This document shows positions 13,301-26,524 of a stretch of 64,000 nucleotides of DNA, piece by piece. The position numbers were made by a program, and so were the translations under genes. The notes below the pieces were generated by a model. The model was not told the DNA's origin. It saw only the letters and a program-made list of their open reading frames with translations, and ran no database searches. Every line of letters starts with the position of its first letter. The stretch's first letter is position 1. The DNA is from Sipunculus nudus (lineage: Eukaryota > Annelida > Sipuncula > Golfingiida > Sipunculidae): positions 22,853,400-22,917,399 of the forward strand of contig CM049322.1 in assembly GCA_026874595.1 (NCBI GenBank). The letters are read 5' to 3'.

Positions 13301-16300
13301 GTTTAATGAGAAATGAGATTCATGAGAGGAGCTAACTCCGGTGATTATCCCAGTCAGCTTAATGAGAAATAAGATTTATGAGAGGAGCTAACTCTGGTGA
13401 TTATCCCAATCAGCTTAATGAGAAATAAGATTTATGAGAGGAGCTAACTCTGGTGATTATCCCAGTCAGTTTAATGAGAAATGAGATTCATGAGAGGAGC
13501 TAACTCAGGTCATTATCCCAGACAGCTTAATGGGAAATGAGATTAATGAGAGGAGCTAACTTTGGTGATTATCCCAGTCAGTTTAATGAGAAATGAGATT
13601 TACGAGAGGAGCCAACTCTGGTGATTATTCCAGTCAGTTTAATGAGAAATGAGATTCACGAGAGGAGCTAACTCTGGACATTATCCCAGTCAGCTTAATG
13701 AGAAATAAGATTCATGAGAGGAGCTAACTTCGGTGATTATCCCAGTCAGTTTAATGAGAAATAAGATCCACGAGAGGAGCTAACTCTGGACATTATCCCA
13801 GTCAGCTTAATGAGAAATAAGATTCATGAGAGGAGCTAACTCAGGTGATTATCCCAGTCAGTTTAATGAGAAATGAGATTCATGAGAGGAGCTAACTCTG
13901 GACATTATCCTAGTCAGCTTAATGAGAAATAAGATTCATGAGAGGAGCTAACTTTGGTGATTATCCCAGTCAGTTTAATGAGAAATGAGAATCATGAGAG
14001 GAGCTAACTTTGGTGATTATTTTTGACAGTTTAATGAGAAATGAGATTCATGAGAGAAGCTAACTCTGGACATTTTCCCAGTCAGTTTAATGAGAAATAA
14101 GATTCATGAGAGGAGCTAACTTTGGTGATTATCCCAGTCAGTTTAATGAGAAATGAGATTCACGAGAGGAGCTAACTCTGGACATTATCCAAGTCAGCTT
14201 AATGAGAAATAAGATTTATGAGAGGAACTAACTCAGGTGATTATCCCAGTCAGTTTAATGAGAAATGAGATTCATGAGAGGAGCTTACCCTGGACATTAT
14301 CCCAGTCAGCTTAATGAGAAATAAGATTCATGAGAGGAGCTAACTTTGGTGATTATCCCAGTCAGCTTAATGAGAAATGAGATTCATGAGAGGAGCTAAC
14401 TCTGGACAGTATCCCAGTCAGTTTAATGGGAAATGAGATTAATGAGAGGAGCTAACTTTGGTGATTATCCCAGTCAGTTTAATGAGAAATGAGATTTACG
14501 AGAGGAGCCAACTCTGGTGATTATTCCAGTCAGTTTAATGAGAAATGAGATTCACGAGAGGAGCTAACTCTGGACATTATCCCAGTCAGCTTAATGAGAA
14601 ATAAGATTCATGAGAGGAGCTAACTTTGGTGATTATCCCAGTCAGTTTAATGAGAAATGAGATTCATGAGAGGAGCTAACTCTGGTGATTATCCCAGTCA
14701 GCTTAATGAGAAATATGATTTATGAGAGGAGCTTACTCTGGTGATTATCCCAGTCAGTTTAATGAGAAATGAGATTCATGAGAGGAGCTAACTCTGGACA
14801 TTATCCCAGTCAGTTTAATGAGAAATGAGATTCACGAGAGGAGCTAACTCAGGTCATTATCCCAGACAGCTTAATGGGAAATGAGATTAATGAGAGGAGC
14901 TAACTTTGGTGATTATCCCAGTCAGTTTAATGAGAAATGAGATTTACGAGAGGAGCCAACTCTGGTGATTATTCCAGTCAGTTTAATGAGAAATGAGATT
15001 CACGAGAGGAGCTAACTCTGGACATTATCCCAGTCAGCTTAATGAGAAATAAGATTCATGAGAGGAACTAACTTTGGTGATTATCCCAGTCAGTTTAATG
15101 AGAAATGAGATTCACGAGAGGAGCTAACTCTGGACATTATCCCAGTCAGCTTAATGAGAAATAAGATTCATGAGAGGAACTAACTCAGGTGATTATCCCA
15201 GTCAGTTTAATGAGAAATGAGATTCATGAGAGGAGCTAACCCTGGACATTATCCCAGTCAGCTTAATGAGAAATAAGATTCATGAGAGGAGCTAACTCTG
15301 GTGATTATCCCAGTCAGCTTAATGAGAAATGAGATTCATGAGAGGAGCTAACTCTGGACATTATCCCAGTCAGTTTAATGGGAAATGAGATTCATGAGAG
15401 GAGCTAACTTAGGTGAATATCCCAGTCAGCTTAATGAGAAATTAGATTCATGAGGGGAGCTAACTCTGGACATTATCCCAGTCAGTTTAATGAGAAATGA
15501 GATTCATGAGAGGAGCTAACTCTGGTGATTATCCCATTCAGCTCAATGAGAAATGAGATTCATGGAAGGAGCTAACTCTGGTGATTATTCCAGTCACCTT
15601 TATGAGAAATGAGATTCATGAGAGGAGCTAACTCAGGTCATTATCCCAGTCAGCTTAATGAGAAATGAGATTCATGAGAGGAGCTAATGCAGGTCATTAT
15701 CCCAGTCAGTTTAATGAGAAATGAGATTCATGAGAGGAGCTAACTTTGGTGATTATCCCAGTCAGTTTAATGAGAAATGAGATTCATGAGAGGAGCTAAC
15801 TCTGGACATTATCCCAGTCAGTTTAATGAGAAATAAGATTCATGAGAGGAGCTTACTTTAGTGATTATCCCAGTCAGTTTAATGAGAAATGAGATTCACG
15901 AGAGGAGCTAACTCTGGACATTATCCCAGTCAGTTTAATGAGAAATGAGATTCATGAGAGGAGCTAACTCTGGTGATTATCCCAGTCAGCTTAATGAGAA
16001 ATATGATTTATGAGAGGAGCTAACTCTGGTGATTATCCCAGTCAGCTTAATGAGAAATATGATTTATGAGAGGAGCTTACTCTGGTGATTATCCCAGTCA
16101 GTTTAATGAGAAATGAGATTCATGAGAGGAGCTAACTCTGGACATTATCCCAGTCAGTTTAATGAGAAATGAGATTCACGAGAGCAGCTAACTCAGGTCA
16201 TTATCCCAGACAGCTTAATGGGAAATGAGATTAATGAGAGGAGCTAACTTTGGTGATTATCCCAGTCAGTTTAATGAGAAATGAGATTTACGAGAGGAGC

Positions 16301-18421
16301 CAACTCTGGTGATTATTCCAGTCAGTTTAATGAGAAATGAGATTCACGAGAGGAGCTAACTCTGGACATTATCCCAGTCAGCTTAATGAGAAATAAGATT
16401 CATGAGAGGAGCTAACTTTGGTGATTATCCCAGTCAGTTTATTGAGAAATGAGATTCACGAGAGGAGCTAACTCTGGACATTATCCCAGTCAGCTTAATG
16501 AGAAATAAGATTCATGAGAGGAACTAACTCAGGTGATTATCCCAGTCAGTTTAATTAGAAATGAGATTCATGAGAGGAGCTAACCCTGGACATTATCCCA
16601 GTCAGCTTAATGAGAAATAAGATTCATGAGAGGAGCTAACTTTGGTGATTATCCCAGTCAGTTTAATGAGAAATGAGATTCATGAGAGGAGCTAACTTTG
16701 GTGATTATCCTAGACAGTTTAATGAGAAATGAGATTCATGAGAGAAGTTAACTCTGGACATTATCCCAGTCAGTTTAATGAGAAATGAGATTCATGAGAG
16801 GAGCTAACTCAGGTCATTATCCCAGTAAGTTTAATGAGAAATAAGATTCATGAGAGGAGCTTACTTTGGTGATTATCCCAGTCAGTTTAATGAGAAATGA
16901 GATTCACGAGAGGAGATAACTCTGGACATTATCCCAGTCAGTTTAATGAGAAATGAGATTCATGAGAGGAGCTAACTCTGGTGATTATCCCAGTCAGCTT
17001 AATGAGAAATAAGATTCATGAGAGGAGCTAACTCTGGTGATTATCCCAGTCAGTTTAATGAGAAATGAGATTCATGAGAGGAGCTAAGTCTGGTAATTAT
17101 CCCAGTCAGTTTAATGAGAAATGAGATTCATGAGAGGAGCTAAGTCTGGTAATTATCCCAGTCAGTTTAATGAGAAATGAGATTCATGAGAGGAGCTTAC
17201 TCAGGTCATTATCCCAGTCAGTTTAATGAGAAATGAGATTCATGAGAGGAGCTAAGTCTGGTAATTATTCCAGTCAGTTTAATGAGAAATGAGATTCATG
17301 AGAGGAGCTAAGTCTGGTAATTATCCCAGTCAGTTTAATGAGAAATGAGATTCATGAGAGGAGCTTACTCAGGTCATTATCCCAGTCAGTTTAATGAGAA
17401 ATGAGATTCATGAGAGGAGCTTACTCAGGTCATTTTCCAAGACAGCTTAATGAGAAATGAGATTAATGAAAGGAGCTAAGTCTGGTAATTATCCCAATCA
17501 GCTTAATGAGAAATGAGATTCACGAGAGGAGCTAACTCAGGTCATTATCCCAGTCAGTTTAATGAGAAATGAGATTAATGAGAGGAGCTAACTCAGGTCA
17601 TTATCCCAGTCAGTTTAATGAAAAATGAGATTCATGGGAGGAGCTAACTCTGGACATTATCCCAGTCAGTTTAATGAGAAATGAGATTCATGAGAGGAGC
17701 TAACTCAGGTCATTATCCCAGTAAGTTTAATGAGAAATGAGATTCACGAGAGGAGCTTACTCTGGACATTATCCCAGTCAGTTTAATGAGAAATGAGATT
17801 AATGAGAGGAGCTAACTCAGGTCATTATCCCAGTCAGTTTAATGAGAAATGAGATTCATGAGAGGAGCTAACTCTGGACATTATCCCAGTCAGTTTAATG
17901 AGAAATGAGATTCATGAGAGGAGCTAACTCAGGTCATTATCCCAGTCAGTTTAATGAGAAATGAGATTCACGAGAGGAGCTTACTCTGGACATTATCCCA
18001 GTCAGTTTAATGAGAAATGAGATTAATGAGAGGAGCTAACTCAGGTCATTATCCCAGTCAGTTTAATGAGAAATGAGATTCATGAGAGGAGCTTACTCAG
18101 GTCATTTTCCCAGAAAGCTTAATGAGAAATGAGACTAATGAGAGGAGCTAACTCTGGTGATTATCTCAGTCAGCTTAATGAGAAATGAGATTCACGAGAG
18201 GAGCTTACTCAGGTCATTATCCCAGTCAGTTTAATGAGAAATGAGATTAATGAGAGGAGCTAACTCAGGTCATTATCCCAGTCAGTTTAATGAGAAATGA
18301 GATTCATGAGAGGAGCTAACTCTGGACATTATCCCAGTCAGTTTAATGAGAAATGAGATTCATGAGAGGAGCTAACTCAGGTCATTATCCCAGTCAGTTT
18401 AATGAGAAATGAGATTCATGA

Positions 18422-20325
18422 GAGGACCTAACTTTGGTGATTATCCCAGTCAGTTTAATGAGAAATGAGATTCATGAGAACAGCTAACTCTGGACATTAT
18501 CCCAGTCAATTTAATGAGAAATAAGATTCATGAGAGGAGCTAACTCTGGACATTATCCCAGTCAGTTTAATGAGAAATGAGATTCATGAGAGGAGCTAAC
18601 TCTGGTGATTATCCCAGTCAGCTTAATGAGAAATAAGATTTATGAGAGGAGCTAACTCTGGTGATTATCCCAGTCAGTTTAATGAGAAATGAGATTCATG
18701 AGAGGAGCTAACTCTGGACATTATCCCAGTCAGTTTAATGAGAAATGAGATTCACGAGAGGAGTTAACTCAGGTCATTATCCCAGACAGTTTAATGAGAA
18801 ATGAGATTCATGAGAGGAGCTAACTTTGGTGATTATCCCAGTCAGTTTAATGAGAAATGAGATTCATGAGAGAAGCTAACTCTGGACATTATCCCAGTCA
18901 GTTTAATGAGAAATAAGATTCATGAGAGGAGCTAACTTTGGTGATTATCCCAGTCAGTTTAATGAGAAATGAGATTCACGAGAGGAGCTAACTCTGGACA
19001 TTATCCCAGTCAGTTTAATGAGAAATGAGATTCATGAGAGGAGCTAACTCTGGTGATTATCCCAGTCAGCTTAATGAGAAATAAGATTTATGAGAGGAGC
19101 TAACTCTGGTGATTATCCCAGTCAGTTTAATGAGAAATGAGATTCATGAGAGGAGCTAACTCTGGACATTATCCCAGTCAGTTTAATGAGAGATGAGATT
19201 CACGAGAGGAGCTAACTCAGGTCATTATCCCAGACAGTTTAATGAGAAATGAGATTAATGAGAGGAGCTAACTCAGGTGATTATCCCAGTCAGTTTAATG
19301 AGAAATGAGATTCATGAGAGGAGCTAACTCTGGACATTATCCCAGTCAGCTTAATGAGAAATGAGATTCATGAGAGGACCTAACTTTGGTGATTATCCCA
19401 GTCAGTTTAATGAGAAATGAGATTCATGAGAACAGCTAACTCTGGACATTATCCCAGTCAATTTAATGAGAAATAAGATTCATGAGAGGAGCTAACTCTG
19501 GACATTATCCCAGTCAGTTTAATGAGAAATGAGATTCATGAGAGGAGCTAACTCTGGTGATTATCCCAGTCAGCTTAATGAGAAATAAGATTTATGAGAG
19601 GAGCTAACTCTGGTGATTATCCCAGTCAGTTTAATGAGAAATGAGATTCATGAGAGGAGCTAACTCTGGACATTATCCCAGTCAGTTTAATGAGAAATGA
19701 GATTCACGAGAGGAGTTAACTCAGGTCATTATCCCAGACAGTTTAATGAGAAATGAGATTCATGAGAGGAGCTAACTTTGGTGATTATCCCAGTCAGTTT
19801 AATGAGAAATGAGATTCATGAGAGAAGCTAACTCTGGACATTATCCCAGTCAGTTTAATGAGAAATAAGATTCATGAGAGGAGCTAACTTTGGTGATTAT
19901 CCCAGTCAGTTTAATGAGAAATGAGATTCACGAGAGGAGCTAACTCTGGACATTATCCCAGTCAGTTTAATGAGAAATGAGATTCATGAGAGGAGCTAAC
20001 TCTGGTGATTATCCCAGTCAGCTTAATGAGAAATAAGATTTATGAGAGGAGCTAACTCTGGTGATTATCCCAGTCAGTTTAATGAGAAATGAGATTCATG
20101 AGAGGAGCTAACTCTGGACATTATCCCAGTCAGTTTAATGAGAGATGAGATTCACGAGAGGAGCTAACTCAGGTCATTATCCCAGACAGCTTAATGGGAA
20201 ATGAGATTAATGAGAGGAGCTAACTCAGGTGATTATCCCAGTCAGTTTAATGAGAAATGAGATTCATGAGAGGAGCTAACTCTGGACATTATCCCAGTCA
20301 GCTTAATTAGAAATAAGATTCATGA
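18422..20325. repeat. Higher-order repeat: 952 bp block copied in tandem
   Basis: A run of 17 monomers starting with the GAGGACC variant at 18,422 is repeated from 19,374. A second private marker, AGAGATGAG, sits at 19,189 and 20,141, again 952 bp apart. This block is distinct from the 25-monomer block on the left side of the array. Confidence 0.85.
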
Positions 20326-23300
20326 GAGGAGCTAACTTTGGTGATTATCCCAGTCAGTTTAATGAGAAATGAGATTCATGAGAGGAGCTAACTTTGGTGA
20401 TTATCCCAGACAGTTTAATGAGAAATGAGATTAAGGAGAGAAGCTAACTCTGGACATTATCCCACTCAGTTTAATGAGAAATAAGATTCATGAGAGGAGC
20501 TTACTTTGGTGATTATCCCAGTCAGTTTAATGAGAAATGAGATTCACGAGAGGAGCTAACTCTGGACATTGTCCCAGTCAGTTTAATGAGAAATGAGATT
20601 CATGAGAGGAGCTAACTCTGGTGATTATCCCTGTCAGCCTAATGAGAAATAAGATTCATGAGAGGAGCTAACTCTGGTGATTATCCCAGTCAGTTTAATG
20701 AGAAATGAGATTCATGAGAGAAGCTAACTTTGGACATTATCCCAGTCAGTTTAAGGAGAAATGAGTTTCACGAGAGGAGCTAACTCAGGTCATTATCCCA
20801 GACAGCTTAATGAGAAATGAGATTAATGAGAGGAGCTAACTTTGGTGATTATCCCAGTCAGTTTAATGAGAAATGAGATTCATCAGAGGAGCTAACTCTG
20901 GACATTATCCCAGTCAGTTTAATGAGAAATGAGATTCACGAGAGGAGCTAACTCTGGTGATTAGCCCAGTCAGTTTAATGAGAAATGCGATTCACGAGAG
21001 GAGCTAACTCTGGACATTATCCCAGTCAGCTTAAAGAGAAATAAGATACATGAGAGGAGCTAACTTTGGTGATTATCCCAGTCAGTTTAATGAGAAATTA
21101 GATTCACGAGAGGAGCTAACTCTGGACATTATCCCAGTCAGCTTAATGAGAAATAAGATTCATGAGAGGAGCTAACTTTGGTGATTATCCCAGTCAGTTT
21201 AATGAGAAATGAGATTCACGAGAGGAGCTAACTCTGGACATTATCCCAGTCAGTTTAATGAGAAATGAGATTCATGAAAGGAGCTAACTCTGGTGATTAT
21301 TCAGGTCAGTTTATTGTGAAATAAGATTCATGAGAGGAGCTTACTTTGGTGATTATCCCAGTCAGTTTAATGAGAAATGAGATTCACGAGAGGAGCTAAC
21401 TCTGGACATTATCCCAGTCAGCTTAATGAGAAATAAGATTCATGAGAGGAGCTAACTTTGGTGATTATCCCAGTCAGTTTAATGAGAAATGAGATTCATG
21501 AGAGGAGCTAACTTTGGTGATTATCCCAGTCAGTTTAATGAGAAATGAGATTCACGAGAGGAGCTAACTCTGGACACTATCCCAGTCAGTTTATTGAGAA
21601 ATGAGATTCATGAGAGGAGCTAACTCTAGTGATTATTCCATTCAGTTTAATGAGAAATAAGATTCATGAGAGGAGCTAACTTTGGTGATTATCCCAGTCA
21701 GTTTAATGAGAAATGAGATTCATGAGAGGAGCTAACTCTGGTGATTATCCCAGTCAGTTTAATGAGAAAGGAGATTCATGAGAGGAGCTAACTCAGGTCA
21801 TTATCCCAATCAGTTTAATGCGAAATGAGATTCATGAGAGGAGCTAACTCAGGTCATTATCCCAGTCAGTTTAATGAGAAATTAGATTCACGAGAGGAGC
21901 TAACTCTGGTGATTATTCCAGTCAGCTTAATGAGAAATGAGATTTATGAGAGGAGCTAACTCAGGTCATTATCCCAGTCAGCTTAATGAGAAAGGAGATT
22001 CATGAGAGGAGCTAACTTTGGTGATTATCCCGGTCAGTTAAATGAGAAATGAGATTCATGAGAGGAGCTAACTCTGGACATTATCCCAGTCAGTTTAATA
22101 AGATAATAAGATTCATGAGAGGAGCTAACTTTGGTGATTATCCCAGTCAGTTTAATGAGAAATGAGATTCATGAGAGGAGCTAACTCTGGACATTATCCC
22201 AGTCAGTTTAATGAGAAGTGAGATTCATGAGAGGAGCTATCTCTGGTGATTATCCCAGTCAGTTTAATGAGAAATGAGATTCATGAGAGGAGCTAACTTT
22301 TGTGATTATCCCAGTCAGCTTAATGAGAAATGAGATTCATGAGAGAAGCTAACTCTGGACATTATCCCAGTCAGTTTAATGTGAAATAAGATTCATGAGA
22401 GGAGCTAACTTTGGTGATTATCCCAGTCAGCTTAATGAGAAATGAGATTCATGAGAGGAGCTAACTCTGGACATTATCCCAGTAAGTTTAATGGGAAATG
22501 AGATTCATGAGAGGAGCTAACTTAGGTGATTATCCCAGTCAGCTTAATGAGAAATTAGATTCATGAGGGGAGCTAACTCTGGACATTATCCCAGTCAGTT
22601 TAATGAGAAATGAGATTCATGAGAGGAGCTAACTCTGTTGATTATCCCATTCAGCTCAATGAGAAAAGAGATTCATGGAAGGAGCTAACTCTGGTGATTA
22701 TTCCAGTCAGCTTTATGAGAAATGAGATTCATGAGAGGAGCTAACTCTGGTGATTATCCCTGTCAGCTCAATGAGAAATGAGATTCATGAGAGGAGCTAA
22801 CTCTGGACATTATCCCAGTCAGTTTAATGAGAAATGAGATTCATGAGAGGAGCTAACTCTGGTCCTTTTCACAGTCAGCTTAATGAGAAATGAGATTCAA
22901 GAGGAGCTAAGTCTGGTGATTATTCCAGTCAGCTGAATGAGAAATGAGATTCATGAGAGGAGCTAACTCTGGTGATTATCCCAGTCAGTTTAATGAGAAA
23001 TGAGATTCATGAGAGGAGCTAACTCTGAACATTATCCCAGTCAGCTTAATGAGAAATGAGATTCATGAGAGGAGCTAACTCTGGACATTATCCCAGTCAG
23101 TTTAATGAGAAATGAGATTCACGGGAGGAGCTAACTCTGGTGATTATCCCAGTCAGCTTAATGAGAAATAAGATCATGAGGCAAAAAATGTTGATTTCTT
23201 AGGAAGCTCTTGTGATTTTTATTTCTATTTCGACTTCATCCCCCGCATTTAAAAAAAAAAATTTGATTTGCAGTAGAAACGGGTCTTGAGTTCCAGTATA

Positions 23301-23650
23301 CAGTGTTTGTAAATACATGCAAAAAATGGCAATAATTACATCACATCATCTTGGAAAATGGAATACATTACATATACAGAGAACAAGCCAGGACTAAAGG
23401 CAGAAGCTCAGCAAATTGATTGTTTGTGTTAACTTTGAAATGTTTGCGCCGAAAACCCTTGTTATAAACATACGATTAAACTATGTGTATGACGTTTTAA
23501 TGGCTCCTTGCAGAAAGAAACCAAATTAAAACAGCATTTGACGGTAAATGCTCCCGGAGCATCAACACACTACATGCGTGAAAATGGTTTGACTATCAAA
23601 GCGATGTTAACCAATAAAGACCTTATTCATCTACTAATGTTTAATTATCC

Positions 23651-23978
23651 TAGAAAAAAAGGCAAAGTCTGCTGGGCATTTACGCCCGAGCCTAATGGCT
23701 TATCAGGCCGGAGCTTATCCCGGTTTCTGTAGCGTGAAGCGACTTAGGAGTTAAACTCCTGCTAGATCGGACGCTAGTCCATCGCAGGTTACCTTCCCAG
23801 TATTTACTGGTACCTATATCTACTGCTGGGTGGACAGAGGCACACTTGTGGTTGGGATCTTGCCTAAGGGTCTCGGCATGGTGGGGGTCTGACGGGATTC
23901 GAACTCACGAACTCTCGATCATGAGCCCGGCACCTTAACCATTACACCACAGCCCCAACAATCATCCTAATTATGTCC
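23651..23978 (-). mobile_element. tRNA-derived SINE-like insertion
   Basis: Read on the minus strand, the right end (23,957 to 23,881) resembles a tRNA. It has an A-box-like TGGTGTAATGGTTAAGG and a B-box-like GAGTTCGAATCCCG. A roughly 200 bp non-tRNA body follows, ending in a short T/A-rich tail at 23,653. A candidate 9 bp target duplication TAATTATCC lies at 23,642-23,650 and 23,979-23,987. The acceptor and anticodon stems pair poorly, so a working tRNA gene is unlikely. The element sits where exon 1 of pseudogene A1 should begin; the start codon and membrane anchor present in B1 are absent here. Confidence 0.7.
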
Positions 23979-24212
23979 TAATTATCCAGGCGAGAAAGGT
24001 CCTAAAGAGGGAGAAACAAAATCAATTAAATGACTGGGAATGTTTCAGTATTGAAATACGATGAAAATTCTAAAAATGTATATAAGACAAGACAATATCT
24101 TATCTGATTCAGACAGGTAAATACAAGGAAGTTAAGGAGAGGAATCATTTTTGGGCGGAGAAAGAGATAAAAGAGCAGGTGGAAGGAACAACAGAGTCTG
24201 AACCACCCCTAG

Positions 24213-24797
24213 GTAAGTCATGTAGCTAATCCTTATAACACCAGGCTAGGTAAGTCATGTAGCTAATCCTTATAACACCAGGCTAGGTAAGTCATGTAGC
24301 TAATCCTTATAACACCAGGCTAGGTAAGTCATGTAGCTAATCCTTATAACACCAGGCTAGGTAAGTCATGTAGCTAATCCTTATAACACCAGAGTCTGAA
24401 CCACCCCTAGGTAAGTCATGTAGCTAATCCTTATAACACCAGAGTCTGAACCACCCCTAGGTAAGTCATGTAGCTAATCCTTATAACACCAGAGTCTGAA
24501 CCACCCCTAGGTAAGTCATGTAGCTAATCCTTATAACACCAGAGTCTGAACCACCCCTAGGTAAGTCATGTAGCTAATCCTTATAACACCAGAGTCTGAA
24601 CCACCCCTAGGTAAGTCATGTAGCTAATCCTTATAACACCAGAGTCTGAACCACCCCTAGGTAAGTCATGTAGCTAATCCTTATAACACCAGAGTCTGAA
24701 CCACCCCTAGGTAAGTCATGTAGCTAATCCTTATAACACCAGAGTCTGAACCACCCCTAGGTAAGTCATGTAGCTAATCCTTATAACACCAGGCTGG
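24213..24797. repeat. Tandem array of 5' splice-site units
   Basis: A unit containing the exon 1 end and donor (AG then GTAAGTC) is repeated so that GTAAGTC begins at 24,213, 24,250, 24,287, 24,324, 24,361, 24,411, 24,461, 24,511, 24,561, 24,611, 24,661, 24,711 and 24,761. The first four spacings are 37 bp and the next eight are 50 bp. The 50 bp unit carries the last coding bases of exon 1 (AGTCTGAACCACCCCTAG); the 37 bp unit has lost most of them. B1 has a single donor at the matching place (46,536). In B1 a 16 bp stretch, absent from every unit here, separates GTAAG from the TCATGTAGC tract. Confidence 0.97.
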
Positions 24798-24855
24798 GGA
24801 TGTGACAGGCTGAAGAAGCTGGTAGCGTTACGACCATGCTGTTGAGGTTCTCAAT

Positions 24856-25165
24856 TGTAGAAGCACGTTTACGTGTTGATGTTGGTAACAGTACAACCAT
24901 GTTGATTTGTTAGTGTTGGCACCTGTACAACCACGTGGACTTGTAGACGTTGGCACCTGTACAACCACGTGGACTTGTAGACGTTGGCAACTGTACAACC
25001 ACGTTGACTTGTTTATATTGTCAACTGTACAACATCATAGATCTGTTGATGTTGTCATCTGTACAAACACGTTGACTTGTTGTTTGCAACTGTACAATCA
25101 CGTTGTTGATGCGAGCAAATGTTCAACCATGGTGTTGATGTTAGTAGAAACACTGCCAAGTTGTT
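24856..25165. repeat. 34 bp minisatellite in intron 1 of A1
   Basis: Degenerate copies built around CTGTACAACCACGTTGACTTG repeat with a 34 bp period; three successive copies begin at 24,918, 24,952 and 24,986. About nine copies can be followed before the pattern fades. Shorter related copies occur in the same intron of B1 near 46,660-46,790. The open frame through this stretch is a by-product of the repeat. Confidence 0.85.
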
Positions 25166-26524
25166 TATGCTGGATAGTATTCAACCACGTTCTTTATGCC
25201 GGTCGCTAAATAATTTATTAGTGATATACTGACAGCTATACAACCAGAATGTTAATGTTGGCAGCAAGCTTTGGTTCAAATCCGACTGTTTGTAAGGATC
25301 CTTTAATACAAGACAAGAGACCGCTTTCTGTTACATGGAAAGTTTTAACGAGAGACCTGTTTGGTAAAGAATTTTCAGAGATTATTTGTATTTTCTTCAG
25401 TTCTTCATTTTTTCTGATCTTCTGTGCACAAGACAACAACTATCTTCATGGGGTATGTGGGCAATTCATTCATAACCTTTCTAAGTACCCCTTTCATCTG
25501 TGCTAATACAACAAAATGAACTTCCTCTGAGGGGTCCGGGTTGGATGACCAAAATACTGCCTAGTCCAATCTACTTAAAAATCCAGAGTGATCCAAGCCT
25601 GAAATTTATCAAAGGAATAGTTAACTGTTCTGATAAGACTGACAACTTTCCAGGTTAGCGGACACTATCAAGCATTTAGTTTTATGTATAAAATGAAAAG
25701 AATCTTGAATAGTGAATGAGAAATATACAGTATTTATGGAACAAATTATGAAAGTATAGGATAATACAGAACACTTAAGAATATAGGATTCACAAGATAT
25801 ACCGGAAAGGTGAGACTGATACAACAGTATTTTGAGAACTGCATACAGTTGCACTGGAAAAAGGGAAATTCAAATGCAGTCTAGTTTCCGATTTTAAACT
25901 ATAATGAACTATTGCATTTTAGATATTTTTACTCACCCTAATATTTTCCGATCTGTTTTTCAAATAAATGAATAGTTTTGGGTTTCAGATATGAAACTGA
26001 CGGAAGGGATGTAATGCTAATAATTTGCTCATTCACAATGTATGTACTTGTATTACTAGGCTCCCCATTACGAGTACACAACCCCAGAGTTTTATGCGGT
26101 ATCATGACCAACATTAAATATGCCAAAAAAAAAGGCGCGTATGCAGTCAACAAACTTATGTTCGAGATGTGATTATCCACATTTCATATTTTCTGAATCA
26201 AACAAAAGAAACTGGACTATCCTTGGGGTTGTGAACCTCAGGGTGAGGGAGGGTTGGGTTTCCTCACAGAAACAAAACAGGTCACGTTTAGATGGGCTTA
26301 CAATACGTACAAGGACAAGGTGGACTGGTATATGAAAGCTGAAAATATTACCTACGTTTTCATGGAAAACCTCAAATATCGTCTAGCTGGGATTGATCCC
26401 GATAAACCCTACTACTTAGGAGCCAGACTAATCAACATGAAAGAACCATACGGCTACCATAACGTAGGGGCCGGGTAGGTATAAGCAAACAATGGTTTAA
26501 CATCTGAGAAATCTTTGTATATTG

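Larger units (their letters stand above)
1..23178. repeat. 56 bp satellite array, right end
   Basis: The whole stretch is head-to-tail copies of a 56 bp monomer, about 414 of them, each holding a core close to AGTCAGTTTAATGAGAAATG followed by GAGATTCATGAGAGGAGC. Monomers differ mainly in a junction word (TCTGGACATT, TCAGGTCATT, TCTGGTGATT or TTTGGTGATT) and in ATTCATGAG, ATTCACGAG or ATTAATGAG. There are no unique spacers, so this is not a CRISPR. No reading frame survives because the period is not a multiple of three and each monomer carries stops. Private variants recur at 1,400 bp (25 monomers) and 952 bp (17 monomers), so higher-order blocks have been copied. The array continues beyond the left edge and ends in a truncated monomer near 23,178. 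Function is unknown; a heterochromatic or pericentromeric block is possible but not shown. Confidence 0.98.

Noticed and set aside
1-23178. CRISPR array
   Set aside because: Repeats are contiguous 56 bp monomers with no unique spacers, in a eukaryotic setting.
23881-23957. Functional tRNA gene on the minus strand
   Set aside because: A and B boxes are present, but acceptor and anticodon stems pair poorly and a SINE-like body follows.
24907-25209. 100-codon open frame
   Set aside because: It lies inside the 34 bp minisatellite and its sequence simply reflects that repeat.
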